Shown: positions 34,060 through 43,430, numbered from the stretch's first letter. The stretch: DNA of 64,000 nucleotides from Stenotrophomonas maltophilia (GCA_002363385.1 DEVL01000001.1:1-64000), one strand, 5' to 3'. Notes: a model not told the origin generated them from the sequence alone. Made by a program: numbers and translations.

Positions 34060-36285
34060 GTGACTTTGCAACACTCGCATGCGCCGTTGGCGCGGCGTCC
34101 CATGGCCAAGGCCTTGCTGTTGAGCCTGTCCCTGGCGGCATTCCCTGCCGTGGCGGCCGATTATCTGGTGCGCGACGCTGCTGCCTATGCCACCGCCGTA
34201 CGCGCCCTCGCCCCCGGCGATACCGTGATCCTGGCGGACGGCGTCTGGCGCGACATGGACCTGCTTTTCCGGGGTATCGGTAAAATTGGTCAACCAATTA
34301 AGTTGACGGCGCAGACCCCCGGCAAGGTAATTCTCAGCGGCCAGTCCCAGCTGCGTCTGGCCGGTGAGCACCTGGAGGTTTCCAACCTTGTCTTCCGCGA
34401 TGGTTGGGCGCCGGGTGGCGAAGTGGTTTCATTCCGGCGGTCCGCCAGTGAGTGGGCCAACCACAGCCGGGTGACCGGGATCGTCATCGACCGCTACAAC
34501 AAACCCGACCGCCAGCAATCCGATCACTGGGTGGCGCTGTACGGCCAGCACAACCGCTTCGACCACAACCAGCTGGTCGGCAAGACCAATGCGGGCACCA
34601 CCCTGGTGGTGGTGCGCAACGCCACCAGTGGCCTGGACAACCAGCACCGCATCGACCACAACTGGTTCGGCCCGCGCCCCAACCTGGGCGCCAATGGCGG
34701 CGAGACGATGCGCATCGGCACCAGCCATGATTCGCAGTCGGACTCGCGCACCCTGGTGGAGAACAACTGGTTCGAGCAGTGCGATGGCGAGGTGGAGATC
34801 GTCTCCAACAAGTCCGGCGGCAACACCTACCGCGGCAACGTCTTCCAGGACTCGCGCGGCTCGCTGGTGCTGCGCCACGGCCACGGCAATCGGGTCGAGC
34901 GCAATGTGTTCCTCGGCCATGGCAAGGCGCATACCGGCGGCGTGCGCGTGATCAACCGCAATCAGACGGTGCGCGACAATTACTTCGAAGGCATCGCCGG
35001 CGACAACTTCGCCGCGGCGTTGAGTGTGATGGCCGGTACCCACGACGCGCCGTTGAACCGTTACGAGCAGATCGATCAGGCGGTGATCGAACGCAACAGC
35101 TTCATCCAGGTCGGCACTCTGTTGCTGGGCGCGGGGCTGGATGAAGAGCGCAATGCGATGCCGGTGAACAGCCGCATCGCCGGCAACGTGTTCATCGGCG
35201 ATGGACACCGCGAGCTGCTGCGCACGCAGGGCGATCTCTCCGGCATCACGTTCGCGGGCAATGTGCAGAGCCCTGCCGCGTCTGCCGGCTTCCCTGGCGG
35301 TGTCAGCGGCCAGATCCTGACTCTGCAGCGCGCGGCCAACGGTCTGCTCTACCCCACCGCCGCCATCGATGCCGGTGCCCCGCGCGACCTGGCCCCGATC
35401 GCCCGCGACCAGGTCGGCGTGGACTGGTACCCCAAGACCCTGCCGGCCACCGCACTGGACAGCGGCGCAGTGCGCACGGTCGCACCGGGCGAGGACACCC
35501 TCACCGCCGCCGTGGCCGCCAGCGCCCCTGGCGACCGCCTGCAGCTGCAGCGCGGCCGCTACACCGTCAGCCAGGTGCTGGCGGTGGACCATCCGCTCAG
35601 CGTGGTCGGCCCCGCACGTGGCCAGGCCAGCGTGCAGTTCTCGCGGCCGAGCCTGTTCGAGATCGGCGCACGCGGTTCGCTGCGCCTGGCGCGGCTGGAC
35701 ATCGACGGCGCGCTCGCCCCGGATGCCGCCGGCAACGCGGTGATCCGCGTGCCGCCCGGCAGCCAGGCGTTCAACTACACGCTGCGCATCGAAGACAGCC
35801 GCATCCACGGGCTGACCGCCAACAAGGCCTTCGATGTGATCGCCACCGGCAAAGGCAGCCTGGCCGCGCGGATCGCACTGGCCCACGTCACGGTGGAGGA
35901 CATCACCGGCAGCGTGATCGCCGCAGCCGCCGAGACCGACGATCTGGGCACCTACAACGCCGAGCAGGTGGATCTGCTGGACTCCACGTTCCGCCGCATC
36001 GGCGGGCCGGTGGTGAACCTGTATCGCGGCGGCACCGACGAGAGCACCTTCGGTCCGGCGCTGCAGGTGCACGGCAACCAGTTCGAGCAGGCCGGGAGGG
36101 CCGATGACGCCAGCCTGCGCCTGCATGGCGTGCAGTTCGCCAGCATCCGCGACAACCGCTTTGACCGCAGCGGCCGCATCCGTTTCAGCCATCGCGTCGG
36201 GGAACCGACCCTGCGCATGGGCGACAACCCGCTGACGGCCACCGCGCCGTTGCTGTCCGATACCCCTGTTGAGGCCCCGCCATGA
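34060..36285 (+). CDS. polysaccharide lyase family 6 alginate lyase
   Basis: A 741-residue secreted lyase that should cut alginate by beta-elimination. A signal peptide (ends near FPAVAA) precedes the N-terminal PL6 beta-helix (about 30-420) with catalytic-type Lys251 (SNKSGG) and Arg272 (LVLRHGHGN), matching the Lys/Arg pair of chondroitinase B-like enzymes. A second right-handed beta-helix domain (about 470-730) makes this a two-domain PL6. The GTG start follows a GGGAGGG ribosome site. It is the first gene of six and overlaps PL17 by ATGA. An AT-rich operator-like palindrome lies inside at codons 75-81. Confidence 0.93.
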   Translation: MTLQHSHAPLARRPMAKALLLSLSLAAFPAVAADYLVRDAAAYATAVRALAPGDTVILADGVWRDMDLLFRGIGKIGQPIKLTAQTPGKVILSGQSQLRLAGEHLEVSNLVFRDGWAPGGEVVSFRRSASEWANHSRVTGIVIDRYNKPDRQQSDHWVALYGQHNRFDHNQLVGKTNAGTTLVVVRNATSGLDNQHRIDHNWFGPRPNLGANGGETMRIGTSHDSQSDSRTLVENNWFEQCDGEVEIVSNKSGGNTYRGNVFQDSRGSLVLRHGHGNRVERNVFLGHGKAHTGGVRVINRNQTVRDNYFEGIAGDNFAAALSVMAGTHDAPLNRYEQIDQAVIERNSFIQVGTLLLGAGLDEERNAMPVNSRIAGNVFIGDGHRELLRTQGDLSGITFAGNVQSPAASAGFPGGVSGQILTLQRAANGLLYPTAAIDAGAPRDLAPIARDQVGVDWYPKTLPATALDSGAVRTVAPGEDTLTAAVAASAPGDRLQLQRGRYTVSQVLAVDHPLSVVGPARGQASVQFSRPSLFEIGARGSLRLARLDIDGALAPDAAGNAVIRVPPGSQAFNYTLRIEDSRIHGLTANKAFDVIATGKGSLAARIALAHVTVEDITGSVIAAAAETDDLGTYNAEQVDLLDSTFRRIGGPVVNLYRGGTDESTFGPALQVHGNQFEQAGRADDASLRLHGVQFASIRDNRFDRSGRIRFSHRVGEPTLRMGDNPLTATAPLLSDTPVEAPP
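34283..34300. promoter_or_regulatory. intragenic UxuR/ExuR-type operator within PL6 gene
   Basis: AAATTGGTCAACCAATTA is a 7-bp inverted repeat with a 2-bp centre and matches 15 of 18 positions of the UxuR/ExuR consensus. It lies 223 bp into the PL6 coding sequence. Codons here (aaa att ggt caa cca att) are AT-ending, unlike the strongly GC-ending codons around them, suggesting the DNA sequence itself is under selection. Confidence 0.7.
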
Positions 36286-38522
36286 ATCACGCCCCGCCCC
36301 TGATGCTGCTGCTCGCCGCCACGCTTGGCGGGGCCGCGCTGCCCGCTGCGCAGGCCGCACCCGCCGCCCGGCAGGTGCCCGCGGCGTCCGCCACCGCGCC
36401 GGTGCTGGTCACCGCCGCGCAGTGGACGCAGATGCGTACCGAGGGTGCGCGCTCGCCGCTGTTCGCCAAGGAACAGCAGCGCGCCGAACAGCGCGTGCGC
36501 GCGATGATGAAGGCCGGCATTGACGTGCCGGCGCCCAAGGACAAGGGCGGCGGTTACACCCACGAACAGCACAAGCGCAATTACCAGGCCATCCAGGCCG
36601 CCGGCGCGCTGTATCGGCTGACCGGCGACAAGGCCTATGCCGCCTTCGCCCGCGACCTGCTGCTGGGCTACGCCAAGCTCTACCCGGGCCTGGGCGCGCA
36701 CCCGCAGGGCCGCGGCCAGATTCCCGGCCGGCTGTTCTGGCAGACCCTCAACGATTCGGTCTGGCTGGTCAGCGCCGCGCAGGGCTACGACGCGATCCGC
36801 GACACGCTCAGTGACGCCGACCGCACGATGATCGACGACAACGTGTTCCGCGCGATGGCCGATTTCCTGTCCGGCACGCCGGAGAACTTCGACAAGATCC
36901 ACAACCACGCTACCTGGGCGGTCGCTGCCGTGGGCATGACCGGCTACGTGCTGCGCGATGCCGGCTACGTCGACAAGGCCCTGCAGGGCAGCAGACGCGA
37001 TGGCAGCGCCGGCTTCCTCAAGCAGGTCGATCAGCTGTTCTCGCCGGACGGGTATTACGAAGAAGGCCCGTACTACCAGCGCTACGCGCTGGCCCCGTTC
37101 ATCCTGTTCGCCAACGCCATCGAGCGCAACGAACCGCAACGCGGCATCTTCAAGCGCCGCGACGGCGTGTTGCTCAAGGCGGTCGATGCGCTGGTGCAGA
37201 GCAGCTACGGCGGCTACTTCTTCCCGATCAACGATGCCATCCTCGACAAGGGCCTGGACACCGAGGAACTGGTGGCCGGCATCGACATCGCCTACGCGCA
37301 GACCGGTGATGCCCGCCTGCTGTCCGTCGCCAGAACACAGAAGCGCGTGCTGCTCTCCCCCGAAGGCCTGCAGGTGGCCCAGGCGCTGGCGGAGAACAAG
37401 GCCAAGCCGTTCGCCTTCGTACCGACCCTGCTGCGTGATGGCCCGGACGGCACCGAAGGCGCACTGGCGATCCTGCGCATGGGCGGCGAGAGCGGCCAAG
37501 CGCTGGTGATGAAGAACACCAAGCAGGGCATGGGCCACGGCCACTTCGACAAGCTCAACTGGCTGTTCTACGACAACGGCCAGCGCGTGGTCACCGATTA
37601 CGGCGCGGCGCGCTTCCTCAACATCGAGGCCAAGGCCGGTGGCATCTACCTGCCGGAGAACAGCAGCTGGGCCCGGCAGACCATCGCGCACAACACGCTG
37701 GTGGTGAACGAACAGAGCCACTTCGGCGGCGACTGGAAGAAGGGCCAGCCGCTGGCGCCGACGCCGCTGCTGTTCGCGGTCAGCGACGATACCCAGATCG
37801 CCTCGGCACGGATGGAGGGTGCCTACGACGGGGTCAGCTTCACCCGTACCCAGGCGCTGCTCTCGCACCCCTCGCTCGGCGAGCCGGTGGTACTGGATCT
37901 GCTGCGTGTCACCGGCAGCAAGGCCGCACGCTATGACCTGCCGCTGCACTTCAACGGGCACATCATGGACGTGGGCTTCAAGGCGCAGTCCGCGGTCGCC
38001 GCACGTCCGGTGCTGGGCAAGGCCAACGGTTATCAGCATGTGTGGATCGATGCGGCCAGCGAGCCGACCACCGACGCGCGCAGCCTGACCTGGCTGCTGG
38101 ACGGCCGCTTCTATACCTACCGCTTCGCCAGCACCGCGCCCTCGCGCGCCCTGATCGGCGAGAGCGGTGCGAATGATCCTTCGTTCAACCTGCGCCGTGA
38201 GCCACTGCTGCTGCAGCGGGTGGATGGGCAGGCTGCCACCACGTTCTACGGCGTGCTCGAACCGCACGGCCAGTACGACGGCACCGCCGAAACCGTGCGC
38301 GGCGCCAACAGCCGCATCGACCGCCTCACCCACTACCGCGGCAAGGATGCTGACGTGCTGGTGCTCGACCTGGCCGGCGGCAAGCAGCTCGCCGTGGGCA
38401 TCGCCGATGATCCGGCCAAGGGCGGATCGCATGAAGTGAGCGGCGGCGGACACAGCTGGCGCTGGGACGGTGGCTGGAAGCGCTTCGATACCGGCACCCG
38501 CACCGGCAAGGACGGCAAATGA
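36282..38522 (+). CDS. polysaccharide lyase family 17 oligoalginate lyase
   Basis: A 746-residue exolytic lyase releasing unsaturated uronate monomers from alginate oligomers. A signal peptide (ends near AQAA) suggests the periplasm. The N-terminal alpha-helical domain (about 60-350) has Asn208/His209 in HNHATW and the GPYYQRY motif with Tyr264/265, aligning with the catalytic residues of Alg17c. The C-terminal heparinase II/III-like beta-sheet domain has MGHGHFDKLNW and AHNTLVVNEQSH, zinc-site-like. It overlaps PL6 and the MFS gene by ATGA at both ends. Confidence 0.94.
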   Translation: MNHAPPLMLLLAATLGGAALPAAQAAPAARQVPAASATAPVLVTAAQWTQMRTEGARSPLFAKEQQRAEQRVRAMMKAGIDVPAPKDKGGGYTHEQHKRNYQAIQAAGALYRLTGDKAYAAFARDLLLGYAKLYPGLGAHPQGRGQIPGRLFWQTLNDSVWLVSAAQGYDAIRDTLSDADRTMIDDNVFRAMADFLSGTPENFDKIHNHATWAVAAVGMTGYVLRDAGYVDKALQGSRRDGSAGFLKQVDQLFSPDGYYEEGPYYQRYALAPFILFANAIERNEPQRGIFKRRDGVLLKAVDALVQSSYGGYFFPINDAILDKGLDTEELVAGIDIAYAQTGDARLLSVARTQKRVLLSPEGLQVAQALAENKAKPFAFVPTLLRDGPDGTEGALAILRMGGESGQALVMKNTKQGMGHGHFDKLNWLFYDNGQRVVTDYGAARFLNIEAKAGGIYLPENSSWARQTIAHNTLVVNEQSHFGGDWKKGQPLAPTPLLFAVSDDTQIASARMEGAYDGVSFTRTQALLSHPSLGEPVVLDLLRVTGSKAARYDLPLHFNGHIMDVGFKAQSAVAARPVLGKANGYQHVWIDAASEPTTDARSLTWLLDGRFYTYRFASTAPSRALIGESGANDPSFNLRREPLLLQRVDGQAATTFYGVLEPHGQYDGTAETVRGANSRIDRLTHYRGKDADVLVLDLAGGKQLAVGIADDPAKGGSHEVSGGGHSWRWDGGWKRFDTGTRTGKDGK

Positions 38523-39811
38523 AGGTCACCACACAGGCCCGCACCTATGTCCGTTGGCTGATCGTGGCGCTGATCGCCGTGGCCACCGTGATCAACTACA
38601 TCGACCGCAATGCGTTGGCCGTGATGTGGCCGCAGATTTCCAAGGACGTCGGCGCGACCAAGGAAGACTACGCGCTGCTGGTCACGGTGTTCATGCTGTT
38701 CTATGCCGCCGGCCAGTTCGTGTTCGGCCGCCTGTTCGACATCATCGGTACACGCCTGGGCTTTGCGCTGTCGATCGCGGTGTGGTCGATCTCGATCGCG
38801 CTGCATTCGGTCACCCACTCCATCCTGTCCTTCAGTATCGTGCGCGCCATGCTCGGCATCAGCGAAGCCGGCGCGTGGCCGGGTGCGGTCAAGGCCAATG
38901 CCGAGTGGTTCCCGGCGCGCGAGCGTGCGCTGGCACAGGGCGTGTTCAATGCAGGTGCTTCGATCGGCGCGATCGTGTCGGCACCGCTGATCGCCGTGTT
39001 GTTCCTGTGGCTGGGCTGGCGCGGCACCTTCATCCTGATCGGTGCGATCGGCTTCATCTGGCTGCTGCCGTGGCTGATCATCTACCGCGCCGGCCCGGAC
39101 AAGCACCCGTGGGTGAGCGCGGCCGAGCGCGCGTTGATCCTGGATGCACCCACCGAACAACCCGCCGTGCCGGTCCCCGAGTACGTGCCCAGCATGCGCC
39201 AGCTGCTGGGCCATCGGCAGACCTGGGGCATCCTGATCTCGCGGTTCTTCCTGGACCCGATCTGGTGGCTGTTCGTTTCCTGGCTGCCGCTCTACCTGGC
39301 CGACACCTTCGGCTTCGACATCAAGCAGATCGGCATCTTCGCCTGGGTGCCGTATGTCGGCGCGATGATCGGCAGCCTCGGCGGCGGCTGGCTCTCCGGC
39401 CGCCTGATCGGCGCCGGCTGGAGCGTGGACAAGGCCCGCAAGGTGGTGATCACCCTGGGCGGGGCGATCATGGCCCCGGCACTGCTGGGCGCGGTGCTGG
39501 CCACCGATCCGGTCTGGGCCGTGGTGACCATCGCCTTCGTACTGTTCGGCTTCCAGATCGCCATCGGCAACATCCAGACCTTGCCCGGCGACATCTTCAG
39601 CGGCAAATCAGTCGGCTCGGTCGCTGGCCTCGGCGGCATGGCCGCGGTGGCCGGCACGCTGATCACCACCTGGCTGGTGCCGGCGATGACCCACGACTCC
39701 TACGCACCCATTTTCATTCTGGTGGCGGCCCTGGTGCCGGCCTCCCTGCTGGCGCTGTGGCTGGTCACCGGTCGCGTGGAAAAACTCCACGGCCCGATCG
39801 AGCGCCGCTGA
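38519..39811 (+). CDS. MFS uronate transporter (ExuT/ACS family)
   Basis: A 430-residue major facilitator with 12 helices. Family marks are VINYIDRNALAVMWPQI near the start and GISEAGAWPGAVKANAEWF, typical of hexuronate and glucarate carriers of the anion:cation symporter group. It probably moves unsaturated uronate or DEH into the cytoplasm. Translation is coupled to PL17 by a 4-bp overlap. Substrate assignment is contextual. Confidence 0.9.
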   Translation: MKVTTQARTYVRWLIVALIAVATVINYIDRNALAVMWPQISKDVGATKEDYALLVTVFMLFYAAGQFVFGRLFDIIGTRLGFALSIAVWSISIALHSVTHSILSFSIVRAMLGISEAGAWPGAVKANAEWFPARERALAQGVFNAGASIGAIVSAPLIAVLFLWLGWRGTFILIGAIGFIWLLPWLIIYRAGPDKHPWVSAAERALILDAPTEQPAVPVPEYVPSMRQLLGHRQTWGILISRFFLDPIWWLFVSWLPLYLADTFGFDIKQIGIFAWVPYVGAMIGSLGGGWLSGRLIGAGWSVDKARKVVITLGGAIMAPALLGAVLATDPVWAVVTIAFVLFGFQIAIGNIQTLPGDIFSGKSVGSVAGLGGMAAVAGTLITTWLVPAMTHDSYAPIFILVAALVPASLLALWLVTGRVEKLHGPIERR

Positions 39812-39854
39812 GCCCTGTTCTTCCCTTTCCCCCAACGCATCACAGGAGTGTTTC

Positions 39855-40610
39855 ATGACCCAATTCAAGGACAAGGTGGCCATCGTCACCGGTGGCGGCC
39901 GTGACATCGGCCGCGAGATCTCGCTCAAGCTGGCCGCGGCCGGTGCCAAGGTCTGCATCAACTACGCCAACGACGAAGCCAGCGCGCAGGAGACCCTCAA
40001 GCAGGTCGAAGCCGCCGGTGGTACCGCGATCGTGCATCGCGCCGATGTCACCGATGCCAAGGCCGTGGCGGCGATGGTCGCTGCAACCCAGGCCGCGTTC
40101 GGTCCGCAGATCGATGTGCTGGTGAACGTCGCCGGTGGCATGGTCCAGCGCCGTCCGCTGGCCGAGATCGATGAGGCGTTCTTCCACAAGGTGATGGACC
40201 TCAACATGAGCTCGGTCTACCTGACCACGCATGCGGTGGTGCCGCACATGCCCGAAGGCGGCGCGATCGTGAACTTCGCCTCCCAGGCCGGGCGCGATGG
40301 CGGTGGCCCGGGCGCGGCGATCTACGCCACGGCCAAGGCTGCCGTGATGACCTTCACCCGCGCCATGGCCAAGGAACTGGGCCCGCGCGGCATCCGCGTC
40401 AACGCGCTGTGCTGCGGCATGATCGCCACCCGCTTCCATGACGAATTCACCAAGCCGGAAGTGCGCACCGCGGTGGCCGGCAATACGCCGTTGCGCCGGC
40501 AGGGCCGACCGCAGGAAGCCGCCGATACCGCGGTGTACCTGGCCTCCGACGCGGCCGGTTTCATCACCGGTGCCAACGTCGACGTCAACGGCGGCACCTA
40601 CTTCTCCTGA
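39855..40610 (+). CDS. SDR reductase, probable DEH reductase
   Basis: A 251-residue short-chain dehydrogenase. It has a Gly-rich cofactor motif GGGRDIGREI (residues 11-20) and the catalytic residues Ser143, Tyr157 and Lys161 (YATAK). In alginate loci this type of SDR reduces DEH (4-deoxy-L-erythro-5-hexoseulose uronate) to KDG with NAD(P)H. It sits between the uronate transporter and KDG kinase in a single operon, which is exactly where that step is needed. The reaction is inferred from context. Confidence 0.85.
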   Translation: MTQFKDKVAIVTGGGRDIGREISLKLAAAGAKVCINYANDEASAQETLKQVEAAGGTAIVHRADVTDAKAVAAMVAATQAAFGPQIDVLVNVAGGMVQRRPLAEIDEAFFHKVMDLNMSSVYLTTHAVVPHMPEGGAIVNFASQAGRDGGGPGAAIYATAKAAVMTFTRAMAKELGPRGIRVNALCCGMIATRFHDEFTKPEVRTAVAGNTPLRRQGRPQEAADTAVYLASDAAGFITGANVDVNGGTYFS

Positions 40611-40640
40611 TTGACCCGCTGACCGCCTGGGAGGGCCGCC

Positions 40641-41822
40641 ATGCTGCGCTGGATCACTGCATTCTCTCTTGCACTTGCCACCAGCGCCGCGGCGCTGCCC
40701 GCCCAGGCCCAGGTCTGGGTGCCGGCCTGGACCGCCTCGCCGGCACCGGACCGTCTTGATGGCACCCCCGAGGCCCCGGTGCAGTTCGCCAACCAGACCG
40801 TGCGCCAGGACATGCGCCTGGCCAGTTCGGCACGCGCCCTGCGCTTCCGCATCAGCAACGAACTCGGCCAGGCCCCGCTGCATATCGGCGGGGCCTCGGC
40901 CCACCTCACCGGCACCGCCACCGCGGCCAAGCCGGTCACCTTCAATGGTCGCGGCGAGATCGTGGTGCCGGTCGGCGCCGCGCTGCTCAGCGATCCGGTC
41001 GCGATCACCGCGCCGGCGCTGGCCGACGTCTCGCTCACCGTGTACTTCCCCGATGCCACCCGCCCGGCCGTGCGCCGCACCGCGCTGCGCATCGCCGATG
41101 GCCGCGCAGCCACCGTGGGCGACGCGGTCAAGCTCGCCTACCGCCAGAACGTGGTCTCTGCCGTGCTGGCCGAACGCGCCAGCAAGCCGGTGGTGGTGGT
41201 CGCCCTGGGCGACTCCATCACCGAAGGCGCCACCGCCACCCGTGGCAGCAATGGCGACTGGCCGGCGCTGCTGTCCGCCCGCCTGCAGCAGGCATGCCCG
41301 GACCAGGTGGTGGTGGTCAACGCCGGCATCAGCGGCAACAAGGTCATGGATCACGGCCGCAGCCACAGCGCGCTGGCGCGGCTGGACCGCGATGTGATCG
41401 CGCTGCCGAACGTGGACCGCGTGATCCTGTTCGAAGGCATCAACGACATCCGCCATGATGGCAGCACCCCGCCCGTGGCCGGCCGCAACGCCGAGGACAT
41501 GGTGCTGGGCTACCGGCAGATCGCCGAACGGCTGCACAGCCACGGCATCCGCCCGATTGCCGCCACGATCACGCCCTTCGGTGGCTCGGACCGCTACGAG
41601 CCCATCGCGGCCGCCACCCGCACCACCCTCAACACCTGGATGCGCGGCGGCCGCAGCGGCTTCGATGGCCTCATAGACTTCGACCAGATCCTGCGCGATC
41701 CGTCCAACCCGGAGCACCTGCCCGAGGCGATCACCCGCGACCACCTGCATCCCAACGACGAGGGCTACCGGCGCATGGCCGCGGGCATCGATCTGGCGCT
41801 GCTCGGGTGCCCGGCGCGATGA
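40641..41822 (+). CDS. secreted SGNH/GDSL hydrolase, possible alginate acetylesterase
   Basis: A 393-residue exported hydrolase with a signal peptide (ends PAQAQ), an N-terminal beta-sandwich-like region (about 25-170) and an SGNH domain (about 180-390). Block I has the nucleophile Ser192 in LGDSITEG; Gly and Asn of the oxyanion hole are in NAGISGN and GINDI; the Asp/His pair is Asp367 and His370 in DHLHP. All four blocks are intact. It has a GGGAGGG ribosome site and overlaps the kinase gene by ATGA. Such enzymes often remove acetyl groups from polysaccharides; acetylated alginate is an attractive but unproven substrate. Confidence 0.88.
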   Translation: MLRWITAFSLALATSAAALPAQAQVWVPAWTASPAPDRLDGTPEAPVQFANQTVRQDMRLASSARALRFRISNELGQAPLHIGGASAHLTGTATAAKPVTFNGRGEIVVPVGAALLSDPVAITAPALADVSLTVYFPDATRPAVRRTALRIADGRAATVGDAVKLAYRQNVVSAVLAERASKPVVVVALGDSITEGATATRGSNGDWPALLSARLQQACPDQVVVVNAGISGNKVMDHGRSHSALARLDRDVIALPNVDRVILFEGINDIRHDGSTPPVAGRNAEDMVLGYRQIAERLHSHGIRPIAATITPFGGSDRYEPIAAATRTTLNTWMRGGRSGFDGLIDFDQILRDPSNPEHLPEAITRDHLHPNDEGYRRMAAGIDLALLGCPAR

Positions 41823-42922
41823 GTGCCCAGACCTTCGTCGTGGCACCCGACACGGGGCAGCGCTGGGACGCACTGGCACTTGGAGAGGTGATGCTGCGCT
41901 TGGATCCCGGCGAAGGCCGGATCCGCAGCGCGCGCCAGTTCAATGTGTGGGAGGGTGGTGGCGAGTACAACGTCGCCCGCGGCCTGTGCAGCACCTTCGC
42001 CCATCGCACCGGGGTGCTCACCGCCCTGCCGCGCAACGAGCTGGGGCTGCTTGCCCAGCAGCTGATCCAGGCCGGTGGGGTGGATGCCAGCCAGATCGTG
42101 TGGCGCGACTACGATGGCATCGGCCGCAACACCCGGATGGGCCTGAACTTCACCGAGCGTGGTTTCGGGGTGCGTGCGCCGCTGGGTATGTCCGATCGCG
42201 CGTACTCGGCGGCCTCGCAGCTGCAGCCGGAGGCGTTGGACTGGGATGCGCTGTTCGGGCAGCACGGCGTGCGCTGGCTGCACACCGGCGGGATCTTCGC
42301 CGCGCTGTCCGAGCACAGCGCGCAGACCGCGATCACCGCGGTGCGGGCCGCGCGCCGACACGGCGTGGCGGTCTCCTACGATCTCAACTACCGCGCCAGC
42401 CTCTGGAACAGCAACCCCGACCCGGATGCCGCGCGCCACGCCAACTGCGCCATCGCGGCCGAGTGCGACCTGTTGATCGGCGATGAGTATTCCTTCGCAG
42501 CGTGCCTGGGCATGGACCTGAGCGATCTCGGGCGCCGCCACACGCCGATGGATGTCGGTCCGGCGGAGGCGGCCGCCGTGCGCGCGATGACGCAGTTTCC
42601 GGCGCTGCAGGCCGTGGCGTTCACGCTGCGCGACGCCGCCAACGCCGCCCGCCACGGCTGGGCCGGTGCGCTGCGCACGCGGTCGCAACTGTATGTCTCC
42701 GCCGCACGCGAAGTAGACCTGCTCGACCGTGTCGGCGGTGGCGATGCCTTCGTGGCCGGCGTGGTGCATGCGCTGCTCAGCGGCAAGGGCGAGCAGGCAG
42801 CGGTGGACCTGGGCGCGGCACATGGCGCGGTGGCGATGTCCACGCCGGGCGACTACGCCATCACAAGCCTGGCCGAAGTGGAGGCCGTGGCGCGGGGAGA
42901 GGGCGCCGCCGCACGACGCTGA
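41819..42922 (+). CDS. kdgK: 2-dehydro-3-deoxygluconokinase (PfkB family)
   Basis: A 367-residue sugar kinase expected to phosphorylate KDG to KDPG, the last step before the Entner-Doudoroff aldolase. The C-terminal PfkB signature VGGGDAFVAG includes the catalytic base Asp309. The N-terminal LGEVMLRLDPGEGRIR and the following GGGEYNVARGL substrate region fit KDG kinases. The start at 41819 overlaps the SGNH gene by ATGA; a GTG four codons earlier is also in frame. It ends the six-gene operon. Confidence 0.88.
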   Translation: MSAQTFVVAPDTGQRWDALALGEVMLRLDPGEGRIRSARQFNVWEGGGEYNVARGLCSTFAHRTGVLTALPRNELGLLAQQLIQAGGVDASQIVWRDYDGIGRNTRMGLNFTERGFGVRAPLGMSDRAYSAASQLQPEALDWDALFGQHGVRWLHTGGIFAALSEHSAQTAITAVRAARRHGVAVSYDLNYRASLWNSNPDPDAARHANCAIAAECDLLIGDEYSFAACLGMDLSDLGRRHTPMDVGPAEAAAVRAMTQFPALQAVAFTLRDAANAARHGWAGALRTRSQLYVSAAREVDLLDRVGGGDAFVAGVVHALLSGKGEQAAVDLGAAHGAVAMSTPGDYAITSLAEVEAVARGEGAAARR

Positions 42923-42941
42923 GCGCCCTGCGCGCGAGGAG

Positions 42942-43367
42942 TCAGTGCGCGATCGAGAGGTGTTCCAGGGCCTTGCGCGTAGAGAGCGTCAGCGGCGCAG
43001 GCAGCGCATCCGCGGTGAACCAACCCAGCCCGAGCAGTGCCTCGGGCTCCTGCACGGACGCGATTGTGGTGTCCTGCGCCCGCACCAGATACACCGGGGC
43101 GACCCAGTGCTGGCCAAGCGCCGGCTCGAAATGATCGACCACGCACAACAGGCGTTCCACCGTCACCTGGAGTGCGGTCTCCTCTTCCACCTCACGGATC
43201 ACCGCGTGTTCGACGGCTTCCATCCAGTCGACCTTGCCACCGGGTAGTCCCCAATGCCCCTGCTCGGGCGGGCGCCCGCGCTGGACCAGCAGGATCGCGC
43301 CATCGGCGCGCTGGATGACGGCACCACAGCCGAGGCGTGGCTGCTGCAGATCGGTGGATGGGGACAT
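42942..43367 (-). CDS. Nudix hydrolase
   Basis: A 141-residue Nudix pyrophosphatase. The Nudix box (residues about 40-62) reads GGKVDWMEAVEHAVIREVEE; REVEEE carries the metal-binding glutamates, while the late Gly of the consensus is Ala (EEETAL). The start is ATG at 43367. Substrate unknown; DHFEP and a Trp-rich end (LGLGWFTADALP) resemble MutT/NudG-like or ADP-ribose-type members. It is convergent with kdgK, 19 bp away. Confidence 0.88.
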   Translation of the reverse strand: MSPSTDLQQPRLGCGAVIQRADGAILLVQRGRPPEQGHWGLPGGKVDWMEAVEHAVIREVEEETALQVTVERLLCVVDHFEPALGQHWVAPVYLVRAQDTTIASVQEPEALLGLGWFTADALPAPLTLSTRKALEHLSIAH

Positions 43368-43430
43368 CGGGCATCTCCATGAAAGTGACTCATTATCCCT
43401 CGGGCCCCGTGCCTGGATCGCGCCCACGAA

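Noticed and set aside
35952..38453. Long minus-strand open frame opposite the PL6 and PL17 genes
   Set aside because: Antisense shadow of two well-supported lyase genes.
39840..41879. Long minus-strand open frame opposite the SDR and SGNH genes
   Set aside because: Antisense shadow; no motif and skewed composition.
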